Assembly: GCF_022458895.1 (NCBI RefSeq)
Contig: NZ_JAINFL010000024.1
Location: 1 to 33,113 of the forward strand
Reading direction: 5' to 3'
Length of the DNA stretch: 33,113 bases
DNA from: Roseihalotalea indica
GTDB taxonomy: Bacteria > Bacteroidota > Bacteroidia > Cytophagales > Cyclobacteriaceae
Part shown: in pieces, positions 17,330 through 27,248 of the stretch
How positions within the stretch are numbered: the first letter of the stretch is position 1
Layout of the letters: every line of letters starts with the position of its first letter
Made by a program: the position numbers and the translations under genes
The notes under the pieces: generated by a model
The model's database searches: none
The model's input: the letters and a program-made list of their open reading frames with translations, nothing else
What the model was told of the DNA's origin: nothing

Positions 17330-18268
17330 TCAATTGATTCTCATAATATGTTGCTCATCGATAGGAGACTGAGTCATCTGTTGCTCTATAAGCATCACTC
17401 CCTCATAAAAGGAACACGGCATGAAGGCAAACTCTTTCCAGGCTTTGTCGATGGATAATCCTGTTTTCATAGGACGCTTTGCCACCTGGTTAAAGTTTGA
17501 GGAATCAGACCTCTCAATGAGTTTTTCATCTAATCCAAAAACCTTCGCTACGATTAGAGCCATTTGGTAAGGAGTTAGCACTTCGCTGCCACTGATATGG
17601 AAGATCCCTTGAGCCCTATGCAAGCTTACCAGATAACAAGCCATCGCCAGATCATCGGCTAATGTTGGGGTGCGATACTGGTCATCAACAACCTGTATTT
17701 TTTTCTTGGACTCGAGGCAATCCTTCACCCAAAGTACAAAGTTAGTTCTACTCAAGTTTGATGCAACACCGTATACTACCGCTGTGCGTAAGATAGCATA
17801 ACGAATATCACTTTGCTGGATGAGTCTTTCTGCTTGAACCTTAGACTGCCCGTAAAAATTAACGGGATTTAAATTAGCATCTTCCGGTAGCGGTGTCTCT
17901 TCACCGTCAAAAACAAAGTCAGTTGATATATGGATAAGAAAGCTTTTGCAGTGCTTGGCTCCTTGTACAATATGCGCTACACCCTGTACATTAGTCTCCC
18001 AGCATTCGTCCTGGTGCTGCTCACAGTAATCTACATTAGTCGTTGCAGCCGTGTGGATTATAATATCAGGTTTTACCTGATTCAAGGTAGTCATCATCTG
18101 GTTGCACTGGGTAATATCGATAGGGATGTATTCTACATTGTCGGGGAGTTCGAACCGTGAACAACCTCTAGAAGTAGCCACTACCTGAATTTCTTTCTCA
18201 GTTGCTAGATATGCAGTTAGCTTTTGGCCTAACAGACCATTCGCTCCGGTTACTAAGATCTTGTACAT
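17330..18268 (-). CDS. RmlD-like SDR oxidoreductase
   Basis: A 312-aa extended short-chain dehydrogenase. It has the NAD(P)-binding G8-x-x-G11-x-x-G14 (TGANGLLG), HTAATTNVD, ISTDFVF (Thr/Ser of the triad) and the catalytic Y139-x-x-x-K143 (YGQSK). The pattern resembles dTDP-4-dehydrorhamnose reductase (RmlD), which makes dTDP-rhamnose. No RmlA, B or C gene is next to it, so rhamnose synthesis cannot be claimed; it may reduce another sugar nucleotide or act elsewhere. It stands alone on the - strand, with about 500 nt gaps on both sides. Confidence 0.78.
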   Translation of the reverse strand: MYKILVTGANGLLGQKLTAYLATEKEIQVVATSRGCSRFELPDNVEYIPIDITQCNQMMTTLNQVKPDIIIHTAATTNVDYCEQHQDECWETNVQGVAHIVQGAKHCKSFLIHISTDFVFDGEETPLPEDANLNPVNFYGQSKVQAERLIQQSDIRYAILRTAVVYGVASNLSRTNFVLWVKDCLESKKKIQVVDDQYRTPTLADDLAMACYLVSLHRAQGIFHISGSEVLTPYQMALIVAKVFGLDEKLIERSDSSNFNQVAKRPMKTGLSIDKAWKEFAFMPCSFYEGVMLIEQQMTQSPIDEQHIMRIN

Positions 18269-18801
18269 ATTGTTAATATTTATGATTTACAAGTTTTTTT
18301 CATCAAGACCATCGTCAGTTGGAAATCTGTATCGAATCATAAAATAGTAATATCAGCTATACTTGATTACTTACACCGCCTTCCCCCTTATCTATTAATG
18401 ATTCAGCTCAGTGTCCCAAGTTTTTTTTATTGATTATACTTTTTCTGCCTATTGTTTATTAAGTCTTGAATATCAGAAACCTTACTTATTCGCTTTTTTT
18501 TGAGTTCTATCTAAGCTCGGCTTTGGTCATTTGAAAATGATCTATGGTACAAAACGTGGCCATGTTGTTGCTTCTGAAGTGCTTGATGCTCATAGGCTAT
18601 GGCAATCTAAATTTAATTTTTAACATCATCGTTGGAAAGGGATGTTGAAAATTGATGTGTCTCAGGAAGGCGGTAGACAGAGTGCGAGGCGATAAATTTT
18701 AATACATTGATTTTCAGCATATTAATATTTTTTCAGGCTAAAGTCAAACTATGAATATCTATAAAAATCAGAAATCCTGCAAAATTCCTAATTGAAGGTT
18801 G
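18269..18801. other. Intergenic region between the SDR gene and the T9SS module
   Basis: 533 nt without a supported gene or RNA. It should contain the promoter of the SDR gene (- strand) and the 3' end of the T9SS module transcript. No motif is clear enough to call. Confidence 0.4.
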
Positions 18802-21162
18802 TTAGTATTTAGTAACCGTAAACTCGGTACGACGATTCTGAAAATGTTCTTCTTCAGAACAGCGAACGCCGTCTCTGCATTTATTGATTAGTTTTTTTTC
18901 TCCATACCCTTTTGCTACAACGCGTTGAGCATCAATTCCGTGAGCAGTGATATAAGAAAAAGCCGCCATTGCTCTTAGTTCTGACAATCTCAAATTGTAT
19001 GCGCTACTGCCCCGTGCGTCAGTATGCGCATTTAGCTCAATATAAACTGTAGCATTGTCCTTTAATAACTGCACAAGTTTGTCCAATTCTTTGGCAGCCT
19101 CTGGTTGAATTTCCCATTTATCCAGCCCGTAATAGATATTGTCCATCTCGAAGAGTTTATCGATACGGATGGCTTTCCCTACTACGATCTTTTCTGCTTT
19201 GGGGACGATATCCATTACTTCTTCTTCCTTATCATGAGTATCAAAGATGATGGTTTGATTAAAGTAATCATCTTTTTCTACTTTCAGTTCATACATCTGA
19301 TCCGGCTCGAGCGGAAAGGCATAGCTTCCGGTAGTATCGGTCTGCTGCTGTTGCTGTTGCCCCTTTTGATCCTTCAGGGTCAGATTCACTCCATCAATAG
19401 GCTTACCATCTTCGGTATCCCGAATGATTCCCTTAGCCATTAGTGATTGTTGCAGTAGCAGAGGCGGAAACTCTTCCGATAGCGACTGAGTAGGCAATGA
19501 GCGATTGAGAGTACTATATTCTGCCTTTATCACAGTTATCGAATAGGATTGTCTCTTATCCACGGCCGTCCAAAGTTTTCCATTTTGATTAGTCTGGAGT
19601 GTAAGCACTGTATCTCTGGTGTGATTATGCAGGGCTACAGTCGCTTCCGGTATAGGTTGACGGCTTAACGAATCCAACACCGTGAAGCTAACCATTCGGG
19701 AAGTGCCCGACTGAGTACTGAAGTAATAAATATTATCGTCGCCGCTTTGCGCCGCTTCACGATTGGAGGAAAAATAACCGTAAGAAGCAGTAGAATCGAT
19801 AATGAACCCAAAATCATCATTAGGGCTATTAATGGGCGTACCCATATTCATCGGTTTACTGTTATTTTCTAAGGGCACTTTAAACACGTCTAGTCCTCCA
19901 AACCCGGGGTGGCCGTTGGATGCAAAGTACAGCTGATTACCTTGCACAGAAGGGAATAGTTCATCACCAGGAGTATTGATGGTCGGTCCCAAATTTTGCG
20001 GTTTACTCCAGCTACCCTTCCTCCAATGGCATACGTACAAATCAGTTCCCCCGTAGCCATCGGGCATATCTGATACAAAATAGAGATGTTCGCCATCCAT
20101 CGTAATGGCCGGGTGCCCTACAGAATAGGACCAGTGATTATACTTGAAGGGGGTTACACTCTTCCATTCAAAGGCAGAGGGGCCTGACCGTTCAGCAAAG
20201 AACAACTGGAGCCGTAGCACCTCACCTTTCTGCCGACCAGGCCGGGGATTGCGAGTAAACACAACCGATTTACCATCATTGTAAAAGGCCACAGGACCTT
20301 CGTGCAAGTCGGTATTAATATCGGAGGAAAAGAGTTGGGGCGAGGTCAGTGTATCTTCCTGTGACTGGGTAAAGTACAGATTGAGAAAAGATTGTTGGTG
20401 CCATCCATATACCTTGTTCCGCCCCTTTTGTGCCGGACGTGCTGAGGCAAATACAATACCACCCTGATAAAATGCCGGCGCAAAATCGGAGGCAGAAGAA
20501 TTGATGGACAGTTTCTGAATAAAATAATTTTTTTTCCGCAATGCCGCCGAATCCAGTTGTCTTAAATATGCTATTTTTTGACTGATATGTGGTTGAGAAG
20601 AATATGTTTGATATCGCTCATACCACTGCACTGCCTGCTCATATGCTCCTGTGCTTTCTAGAGCCTGGGCATAAAACATCATATCTTGTGCTACGAGTTG
20701 AGGCTCACCTGGATCTATTTTTTGGTAGATGGCTACCACCTGAGTAGGCTCTCGGAGATGATGGTAGCAACGGGCAAGGTGAATTCGAGCATCCACGCAG
20801 TTTCTTTCAAGTTGCAATACCTGCTGATACATTCCTACTGCCTCTTGAAACTCAAACCGCTCGTACAGTGCATCAGCCTGAGCTAATAACCGACGATAGC
20901 GAGGCGCATATGAATCCTCCCCAGCCCATACATTTCCCTGAATCAGCAGAAGCATCATCACAACGATGATATTTTTTATGAAAGACCTCAGAGCTGAAGG
21001 CGCGAAGGTATGAATCAATAAAGGGTTGAAGGACGAGAAAATTGGGTAAACTCGTGAGAGAATAAAGGAAGGAGGAACCCGATCAGCTTTCTGACGGCCA
21101 GGATCATTAGCTGCTCTCAGATACTCAATGAAGGTAGTCTTATTCAATCTATTATGCTTCAT
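18802..21162 (-). CDS. PorE-like TPR / beta-propeller / OmpA protein
   Basis: A 786-aa reading frame. Domains in order: TPR-like helices (about 85-205), WD40-like PD40 propeller (about 215-480), one or two carboxypeptidase-regulatory-like folds (about 485-650), and an OmpA C-terminal peptidoglycan-binding domain (about 670-786). The OmpA domain carries NAHTDARG with D715 and LSELRA with R730, the residues that grip diaminopimelate in this family. The same order is described for PorE, which links the type IX secretion machinery to peptidoglycan. Here it clusters with a PorP/SprF gene and a T9SS substrate, so a dedicated accessory copy is likely. A signal-like stretch (VVMMLLLIQGNVWAG) begins only near residue 67. 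The annotated start therefore gives an unusually long leader, and the true start may be internal. Confidence 0.82.
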   Translation of the reverse strand: MKHNRLNKTTFIEYLRAANDPGRQKADRVPPSFILSRVYPIFSSFNPLLIHTFAPSALRSFIKNIIVVMMLLLIQGNVWAGEDSYAPRYRRLLAQADALYERFEFQEAVGMYQQVLQLERNCVDARIHLARCYHHLREPTQVVAIYQKIDPGEPQLVAQDMMFYAQALESTGAYEQAVQWYERYQTYSSQPHISQKIAYLRQLDSAALRKKNYFIQKLSINSSASDFAPAFYQGGIVFASARPAQKGRNKVYGWHQQSFLNLYFTQSQEDTLTSPQLFSSDINTDLHEGPVAFYNDGKSVVFTRNPRPGRQKGEVLRLQLFFAERSGPSAFEWKSVTPFKYNHWSYSVGHPAITMDGEHLYFVSDMPDGYGGTDLYVCHWRKGSWSKPQNLGPTINTPGDELFPSVQGNQLYFASNGHPGFGGLDVFKVPLENNSKPMNMGTPINSPNDDFGFIIDSTASYGYFSSNREAAQSGDDNIYYFSTQSGTSRMVSFTVLDSLSRQPIPEATVALHNHTRDTVLTLQTNQNGKLWTAVDKRQSYSITVIKAEYSTLNRSLPTQSLSEEFPPLLLQQSLMAKGIIRDTEDGKPIDGVNLTLKDQKGQQQQQQTDTTGSYAFPLEPDQMYELKVEKDDYFNQTIIFDTHDKEEEVMDIVPKAEKIVVGKAIRIDKLFEMDNIYYGLDKWEIQPEAAKELDKLVQLLKDNATVYIELNAHTDARGSSAYNLRLSELRAMAAFSYITAHGIDAQRVVAKGYGEKKLINKCRDGVRCSEEEHFQNRRTEFTVTKY

Positions 21163-21189
21163 CTCATTAATCTTTCCGACGTGGACTTT

Positions 21190-22101
21190 TCAAAAGTAGC
21201 GAGGCGTAACAATTTTCTGTTTTGGCACGGCAAAACGATAATTCACCATCAGTTCGTGTGTATTCACTCCCACTTGCTGTAAATCCGTGAGCGTATAGTC
21301 GTAGGCATATCCGATTCTCAGTCGATCTGTTGGGAGCACTTCAATCAGCCCACTGAGGGCGTCGAAGGAACGGTAGGAAGCACCTACCCACAGTTTTTCC
21401 AGAATGAGCAGGTTGGCATTCAGGTCTACTTCTACCGGTGCACCTTCCACCATCTTCAGCAAAAAATTGGGTTTTATCTTTAGTACTTCATTCAGCGGAA
21501 ATACATACCCGGCATGCACAAAATAATGCCGTGCCTGCTTGGCCTGATAATCTCCGTTGCTCAGGTACGTTTGAGTTAACAATTGAGGCACTGAAGCTCC
21601 AGCATAAAATCGCTGGGTCTGATAAAAAATTCCCGCACCAACATTGGGTAGGAATATGCGGCTCTCATTGGCTATAAAATGCTGATCATTACTATTCTGA
21701 AGCAGCACCTTAGTAAAGTTGGTTTGGTACTGATGAAAACCTCCCTGCAACCCAAACGCTAGATTTGCCAAAGAAAAAAGCTTTATTCGGTAAGCATAAG
21801 TGGCAAATACTCCGCTCTGACAGCTAACCCCAATCTCATCATGTATAATATTCAATCCCAAGGCAATTTTCTGATTAAATACTGGGCCATGTACGGCTAA
21901 TGTCTTAGTACGAGGAGCTCCCTGCATCCCGACCCACTGCAAACGCCCCAGCGCCGTTGCACTCCAACTTCCCTGACTTCCTGCGTAAGCTGGATTGATC
22001 GCCAGAGCATTGAACATATACTGAGTATACATCGGCTGTTGCTGAGCCAGAACAGGAATAAATGAAAGGGTAAAATATATGTAAAGTAAATATTTTTTCA
22101 T
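21190..22101 (-). CDS. PorP/SprF-family type IX membrane protein
   Basis: Starting at the Met at 22101 gives 303 aa with a clear signal peptide (MKKYLLYIYFTLSFIPVLAQ). A longer frame from 22155 would overlap the upstream gene and is less likely. The mature start QQPMYTQYMFNALAINPAYA is the hallmark of the PorP/SprF family of outer-membrane beta-barrels. Later GLNIIHDEIGV and repeated short amphipathic strands follow, ending in a C-terminal aromatic (RYF). Family members such as SprF support secretion or surface attachment of specific T9SS substrates with type B C-terminal domains. The neighbour 10 nt upstream is such a substrate, so the pair probably acts together. Confidence 0.9.
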   Translation of the reverse strand: MKKYLLYIYFTLSFIPVLAQQQPMYTQYMFNALAINPAYAGSQGSWSATALGRLQWVGMQGAPRTKTLAVHGPVFNQKIALGLNIIHDEIGVSCQSGVFATYAYRIKLFSLANLAFGLQGGFHQYQTNFTKVLLQNSNDQHFIANESRIFLPNVGAGIFYQTQRFYAGASVPQLLTQTYLSNGDYQAKQARHYFVHAGYVFPLNEVLKIKPNFLLKMVEGAPVEVDLNANLLILEKLWVGASYRSFDALSGLIEVLPTDRLRIGYAYDYTLTDLQQVGVNTHELMVNYRFAVPKQKIVTPRYF

Positions 22102-22111
22102 TCGTAGTTCA

Positions 22112-24928
22112 TTAACGATTGACGATAACGTAGCCGGAAATCGGTTGTTTTCCATTGTTCAGGCTGATCAGGTAGAAGTATGTACCACTCGGTACCTGGG
22201 TATCTCCGAAAGCAAACCCTCCGGTGATTTGACTACCCCAGGCTACTTCCTGGTTATTGTATCCCTTGGCCTGAAACACTCGATTACCCCACCGGTTGAA
22301 TACCTGTACGTTGTTATCAGGGAAATTCTCAATCCCTTCAATCACCCAAATGTCATTAATGCCGTCTCCATCGGGAGTAAACCCTTCGTAAATGGTTAGC
22401 AAGCTCTGATAACTGTCAGGAATGCCATCGTTGTCGCTGTCGAGATCCCGGTAATCGGGGAGACCATCCTGATCTGTATCAATGGGCGGCTGCTCTCCTC
22501 TCGCCTCCAGCCAGTCGGGCAGTCCGTCGTTGTCACTGTCAGTATCTTCATAATCGGGAACGCCATCCTGGTCAGTATCCAACGGATTCTCGGGATCATC
22601 ACCCTTTTCAAAACCATCCAGGATACCGTCCCCGTCGGTATCCTGCAGGTTTTCATCAAAGACAATATCAATGGTAACCGTTCCTTCGGTACAATTTGCC
22701 AGCTCTCCCCGGTCACAGACTTCATAGGTAAACATATCAGTACCACCATAACCTTCGGGAGCGATATACCTGAAGGTTCCATCCTCCTCAAGCGACAGTT
22801 CTCCTTGAATTACATCCGTAAGAAGGGAAAAGGTCAACCCCTCACCGACCGGATCGGTGACAAAAGAAATAAGCGAATTCTCTAAACGGGTTTCCCCCGA
22901 ATCGAGTTGAAAGGTAGCGCCCCTTGCCTCAGGACTGGTACGGGGAGGCTCAACATTCAATATCACCGTTGCTTTCACACATACAGAAGGTTCGTCAATG
23001 CTGCACAACTGATACTCGAAAGAATCTACTCCCAAGAAATTCATATTGGGCTGGTAGGTAAACGTACCATCCGAAGCCAGAGTGAGCGAACCGTTTTGAA
23101 CCTGAGAAACCAGGCCAATCCCGTTACTGAATTGCAGGTCCTGATCGTTATTCAGTACATTTCCCTCTACCAGGCTATTCTGTGTCACCTCCAGCGTATC
23201 GTTGTTGGCAAGGGGTTTTTTTACCGGGCGGGTCACATGAAAAACCAGCTCTACTGTTCCGGTGATTCCTTCCGCATTGCTCACATTCACCCGAATAGTA
23301 TCATTACCCAGAAAATCTGTCCGGGCGGTATATCGCAAACAGGTATCCATAGATTGCCCCGCTTCTCCCAGTGTTTGTACACGCCCCGTATTGGCCGAAG
23401 AGATGATGGATTTGATCTGATACTGATCGTTGCAGCTTTGTAAGTTCAGGCAATGGGAAATGCTGCTACCTTGATCCAGAGTATCAACTACATAGCGCGT
23501 AGTGGGCAGTAGGTTTACTGGATCGAGCACATCAATCTTGCGGGGAAAACCGGACAAGTACCCGTAAGTCCCACCCTGGGATCCTCCCACTATCACCCCT
23601 AAATGAAAAAACTCCTGAGACTTTACTATGATGTCTTCCGGTTCGCCGGTGCCATAGCTAAACGAGATGGTTTTCCAGCCAACATTGCCTGGTACTGTTT
23701 GCACACTTTCATCGTAGGTGGTATAGGGATCATCATTAATGGTCAATGAAGTCGGGGTAGCAAAAGCTGCATCCGGGGCAATAATATGAATGTAATTATC
23801 ATTGCCGCCAAAGCGAACAAACTCCAGGTAGTTACTCCCCGTACAGTTGATGGATGGCACTGCCGACATACCTACTTCATGCTGTCTCAATCCTGATACA
23901 TGGTAGACAAAAGCTTTTTCACTGGTTTCAATCAGGTAAGGTACACCTATCTCTTCTGGCCCACCTGGCAGAATGTACTCAAACACCTCTCCGGCATCAA
24001 TGGTTGCCACCGGAGTACTGATACCATTAATGAAAACTTTCGTATTATCATAGGCTCCCACTATCAGTGCGTAATCGGTGCTGGTGCCGCTCTGTGACTC
24101 AGTTCCTCCCCGCACCAAGATGTACTGATTACCGATAATCTCGTAGTATTCCGAATGGACTGGGACAAGCTGGTCAATACCTGCATCTGCGTTTCCACTA
24201 TTGACATACCGCAAGTGCTGTCCCCCGGAAATAACAGCGATAGGCTTGTCTGATTCAATATGCGAGCCCACCAGGTTATTGGTTTTATTATCTGCACCGT
24301 CGCCTGCTGAGGTAGCATTGCGGACCAGATAGGTTTGGTGTTTATTAAGCGTAATATTGACTGTAGATGCTCCTCCGAAGAATACTACTTCCCTGGGAGC
24401 CGTGATCGTAACATGGGTATTGTTCTGAGTTGCCATCACTGAAATAAAATGCAGGTCATTAGCCCCGTAGCTTCCTTCCCGAATACGGGTCTGAGATCCG
24501 GCCCGAAATTCCGTACCCAGCCCAGACTGTCCCTTCAGAGGAACCAGACACTGGTTGTTTCCGGAAGTATTCCGATACACTACCTGTACTGGGTAGTCTG
24601 CCCTGACTAATAACCCCTTGCTGTCCTCCACCGTATTGGCGACAAAAGTCATTCCCTGAATTGTATCCAAGGTTACCGTGACCGGTACTCCTCGTTTTAC
24701 CTGCCCTATGGAAACAGGTAACCCATTTGCAAGCATCACAGTATAATTTGCTTTTGGGTACGCCGTAGTGATAAGCAGTTCAGTTGGCGTGGCACTTCCT
24801 CCTCCCCGCGATTCCCACACCGGTGGCATCCAGTAGTCGGTATTAAACTGCGCTTGAGCTACTGTACCTGTAAGCCATGGTAGCAGGAGGAGAATATACC
24901 AAATCTTATACTTTGTGGAAGCAATCAT
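22112..24928 (-). CDS. Large T9SS-secreted surface protein with gliding-motility C-terminal domain
   Basis: A 938-aa protein with an N-terminal signal peptide ([16 protein letters not shown]). Residues about 35-450 resemble the IgGFc-binding N-terminal repeat region. Two Ig/cadherin-like 'gap-filling' domains follow, each with NDTL...GNVLNND or a similar D-G-T-F-x-Y motif (about 575-765). Then come calcium-binding thrombospondin type 3 repeats ([30 protein letters not shown]; about 770-840). The end is a CHU_C/type B sorting domain ([36 protein letters not shown]; about 853-938). Such domains direct export through the T9SS and retention at the surface. The following PorP/SprF and PorE-like genes fit a dedicated secretion and anchoring module. 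Binding target is unknown; adhesion is the likely role. Confidence 0.9.
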   Translation of the reverse strand: MIASTKYKIWYILLLLPWLTGTVAQAQFNTDYWMPPVWESRGGGSATPTELLITTAYPKANYTVMLANGLPVSIGQVKRGVPVTVTLDTIQGMTFVANTVEDSKGLLVRADYPVQVVYRNTSGNNQCLVPLKGQSGLGTEFRAGSQTRIREGSYGANDLHFISVMATQNNTHVTITAPREVVFFGGASTVNITLNKHQTYLVRNATSAGDGADNKTNNLVGSHIESDKPIAVISGGQHLRYVNSGNADAGIDQLVPVHSEYYEIIGNQYILVRGGTESQSGTSTDYALIVGAYDNTKVFINGISTPVATIDAGEVFEYILPGGPEEIGVPYLIETSEKAFVYHVSGLRQHEVGMSAVPSINCTGSNYLEFVRFGGNDNYIHIIAPDAAFATPTSLTINDDPYTTYDESVQTVPGNVGWKTISFSYGTGEPEDIIVKSQEFFHLGVIVGGSQGGTYGYLSGFPRKIDVLDPVNLLPTTRYVVDTLDQGSSISHCLNLQSCNDQYQIKSIISSANTGRVQTLGEAGQSMDTCLRYTARTDFLGNDTIRVNVSNAEGITGTVELVFHVTRPVKKPLANNDTLEVTQNSLVEGNVLNNDQDLQFSNGIGLVSQVQNGSLTLASDGTFTYQPNMNFLGVDSFEYQLCSIDEPSVCVKATVILNVEPPRTSPEARGATFQLDSGETRLENSLISFVTDPVGEGLTFSLLTDVIQGELSLEEDGTFRYIAPEGYGGTDMFTYEVCDRGELANCTEGTVTIDIVFDENLQDTDGDGILDGFEKGDDPENPLDTDQDGVPDYEDTDSDNDGLPDWLEARGEQPPIDTDQDGLPDYRDLDSDNDGIPDSYQSLLTIYEGFTPDGDGINDIWVIEGIENFPDNNVQVFNRWGNRVFQAKGYNNQEVAWGSQITGGFAFGDTQVPSGTYFYLISLNNGKQPISGYVIVNR

Positions 24929-25344
24929 TTTGCGCTAACTGCTGAATTATTATCCTTATTATCCATCAATTATTAAGCGAGTAAATGCTCTATGTACTTT
25001 CCAATATCATTCTGAAAGTAGTATGGATAAGCAGGATTCATTATTTTTTGGTATTTGTAAAATTTTTCCTATCTCTGAGCAATTTTGCAGAGACAAAGAA
25101 CTTTTCTAACGGTATTTTATGGTATCTTTTTGATATCAGATTAATAGAAATCATGAAAAATAGCGAAGAAACGAGCTAATCCTCTATGGAGTAGCACGTA
25201 ACGAAAGCGTTGTGTTTCCCATCGAAAAACCGTGCACTAGGTAAAAAGAACTATGTGTGTAAAAAATAGATATTCAAGTGTCTTACCAATATGCAGACTA
25301 TAATTAGCCTGTTGAAAGAACCATGTTCTCAACATTACAGACAA
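24929..25344. other. Intergenic region upstream of the T9SS module
   Basis: 416 nt of AT-rich DNA. It should carry the - strand promoter of the surface-protein operon and the 3' end of the acyltransferase operon. A 64-codon + strand frame (24985-25179) has no recognisable family and poor composition, so it is not called. No clear promoter or terminator motif is visible. Confidence 0.4.
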
Positions 25345-26040
25345 TCAATCTTCTTGCATGGGCTTATATAGCGTGGGTGGTTCTATTGTACTAGTCACCT
25401 TAGCTACTTCACTAGGTTTTACCCACTGGTTTTCTACGAAGTCCCAAACTCGGACAACACGGGCAGGATTTCCTACAGCCACCGAATAAGGAGGGATATC
25501 ATCCATTACTACAGAGTTGGCCCCTACCCGACAATATTTTCCCAGTACCAGAGGTTGCCCGTTTTTCTTTCCCATGATGACTGTGCCCGTTCCGATAAAG
25601 GCATCTTCTTCTAAAATGACCGGAGCTTTTTTTACCGGAGTAAAATGGTGAGGTAGCACCGGATCAATGCCATGGTGCATACCCAGGATGCGCACGTATT
25701 GAGACAAGCCCACATGTTTGTGCAGATGCACTGGCCCGATGATCACACAACCCACTCCGGTGTGCACTTCGTCTTCCAGAATCACATCGCCCATACCATT
25801 GTTGATTAGTACATTGGCCTCGATGCGGGAGAACCTTCCCAGACGAAAGTGGTTAAATGGCACAAGATCCAAGCGAGATTTCCAGCTTATGCCTCGTTTC
25901 CAATACTTGGGAAAAATAAGGAGAAGCCAGATATACCAACGTACCCGAGCTTCATACGGCTTTTTCCGAAAGATAAGCTTCAGTAAACTTTTTTTCAGGT
26001 GGGGACTTTTCTCAGCAAAAGCTTTAATGCGCTTTAACAT
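25345..26040 (-). CDS. Left-handed beta-helix (hexapeptide) acyltransferase
   Basis: A 231-aa protein. After a basic N-terminus come hexapeptide turns (about 65-205), including VLINNGMGDVILEDEVHTGV, IGPVHLHKHVGLSQYVRILG, VILEEDAFIGTGTVIMG and CRVGANSVVMDDIPPYSVAV. The family signature VGNPARVVR closes the helix. Such enzymes transfer acetyl or similar groups from acyl-CoA to sugars (WbbJ type). The His in MHHGIDP is a plausible catalytic residue. It is the last gene of the - strand glycosyltransferase operon, overlapping the preceding GT by 17 nt, so O-acetylation of the same glycan is the likely job. Confidence 0.85.
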   Translation of the reverse strand: MLKRIKAFAEKSPHLKKSLLKLIFRKKPYEARVRWYIWLLLIFPKYWKRGISWKSRLDLVPFNHFRLGRFSRIEANVLINNGMGDVILEDEVHTGVGCVIIGPVHLHKHVGLSQYVRILGMHHGIDPVLPHHFTPVKKAPVILEEDAFIGTGTVIMGKKNGQPLVLGKYCRVGANSVVMDDIPPYSVAVGNPARVVRVWDFVENQWVKPSEVAKVTSTIEPPTLYKPMQED

Positions 26041-27232
26041 AGCTATGCTCGTTTATAAGTTCCGAAAACTGCTGACCTCGCGCTGCCCAGTCGTTCTGGG
26101 ATGCGATTTGAATACGGCGGCGGCTTCGTGTCTCTTCTTTTTCGGTCAGCGCTTTTTCAATAGCGTCTTCTAACTCTACCGCCGTTGCGCCAACATATAT
26201 ATCTTCCTGAAATGGCTCTATAACCTCGTGATTAAAATCTGTGGTCACTACCGGTTTACCCGAACCCATATACTCGAATAGTTTCAGGGGGTAAATCTGG
26301 GCACTTACTTCATCTTTCTGAAACGGAATGAAAGCCACATCAAATGCTTTAAGCACGTTCGGCAACTGATGATGAGGAACAGGGGGAATAAAATGGACAT
26401 TTGACAACTGTAAAAAGCTTTCAGGAATGTACTGATCGCTTCGAGGTCCAATCATTACCAATTGCCAATTAGCCCGTCGGGTAAAGATCTCGGTCAGCCA
26501 GGTATAATTGATCCGGCGCTCAATATTCCCAATATAGCCAACGCGAGGACCCGCAATTTTTCTCACTTCCGGATGCATTTCCGTTTCAGGCAAAGTTGCC
26601 CGATGGCTTAGAGCAAAGTTCGCCGCATTCGGAACGCAATAACTTTTTGGGTGATACTGCTGCATCTTTCGCTGTAGAAAGGGTGAGGTAGTAATTACCA
26701 AATCAGCCTGGGTGGCCGCCTCTTTTTCCAGGTAGACTCCGTGACGCGCCGAATAGGCTTTAATAATCGGATCGATACAATGATAAATATACAGGAATGG
26801 TGAAGGGAGCCAACGGTATATCCGCCCCAGGTAAAAGTCATGGGAATTGATGAATATATATTCATCAATTCGTTGTCGGCGAATAAGTTTCTGAAGCGTG
26901 GCTGCTATCCAACGATGATTTAGGGTACTAAGCACGTCATACAATAGCCCCGGTGGCAACCCATTAATCGGCAAAACTAATGGCAGATACAATACCGTTA
27001 ACTGCTCCTGAGCAGTGTCTTCGGTCACCAGCTTTATGTTCCAGCTTGCCCAGAATCGTTTCCAGGCTTTTTTCTTCCGAATGTTCTTCAGGAAATCAAT
27101 CCAGGTATAAGGATGACTGATGTACCACACCATTCGCTCTCGGGCAAACTCCTTAGCCAGTTGATAGGAGGTAGATGTAAAAGCATCATCATGCTTAGGC
27201 AGAGCCAGAATCAGTATGGGTTTTTGAGTCAT
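26024..27232 (-). CDS. GT-B glycosyltransferase (family 1/4-like)
   Basis: A 402-aa protein with a two-Rossmann GT-B pattern. The N-terminal domain has ILILALPKHDDAF and LYIYHCIDPI. The hinge and C-terminal domain start VGYIGNIERR, then LVMIGPRSD and VHFIPPVPHHQLPNVLKAFD. The donor-binding segment is YPLKLFEYMGSGKPVVTTDF, where a Glu in FEYMGSG occupies the usual nucleotide-sugar position. Family assignment within GT-B is approximate. It is a probable cytoplasmic sugar transferase of the second glycan operon, 16 nt downstream of the preceding GT2 gene and overlapping the acyltransferase start. Confidence 0.8.
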   Translation of the reverse strand: MTQKPILILALPKHDDAFTSTSYQLAKEFARERMVWYISHPYTWIDFLKNIRKKKAWKRFWASWNIKLVTEDTAQEQLTVLYLPLVLPINGLPPGLLYDVLSTLNHRWIAATLQKLIRRQRIDEYIFINSHDFYLGRIYRWLPSPFLYIYHCIDPIIKAYSARHGVYLEKEAATQADLVITTSPFLQRKMQQYHPKSYCVPNAANFALSHRATLPETEMHPEVRKIAGPRVGYIGNIERRINYTWLTEIFTRRANWQLVMIGPRSDQYIPESFLQLSNVHFIPPVPHHQLPNVLKAFDVAFIPFQKDEVSAQIYPLKLFEYMGSGKPVVTTDFNHEVIEPFQEDIYVGATAVELEDAIEKALTEKEETRSRRRIQIASQNDWAARGQQFSELINEHSYVKAH

Positions 27233-27248
27233 GTTTGATACTACCGGT

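Noticed and set aside
17330..18268. Calling the SDR gene rmlD and inferring rhamnose in the polymer
   Set aside because: No rmlA, rmlB or rmlC homologue is present, and SDRs of this type have other substrates.
22384..22660. Repeated Asp-rich DNA as a tandem repeat or CRISPR
   Set aside because: It encodes thrombospondin type 3 calcium-binding repeats; unit spacing and sequence follow the protein, with no CRISPR spacer structure.
22907..23443. 178-codon antisense open frame
   Set aside because: Shadow of the surface-protein gene on the - strand; composition follows the codon pattern of that gene.
24985..25179. 64-codon + strand open frame
   Set aside because: AT-rich, no family features, and located in the presumed promoter region of the T9SS module.
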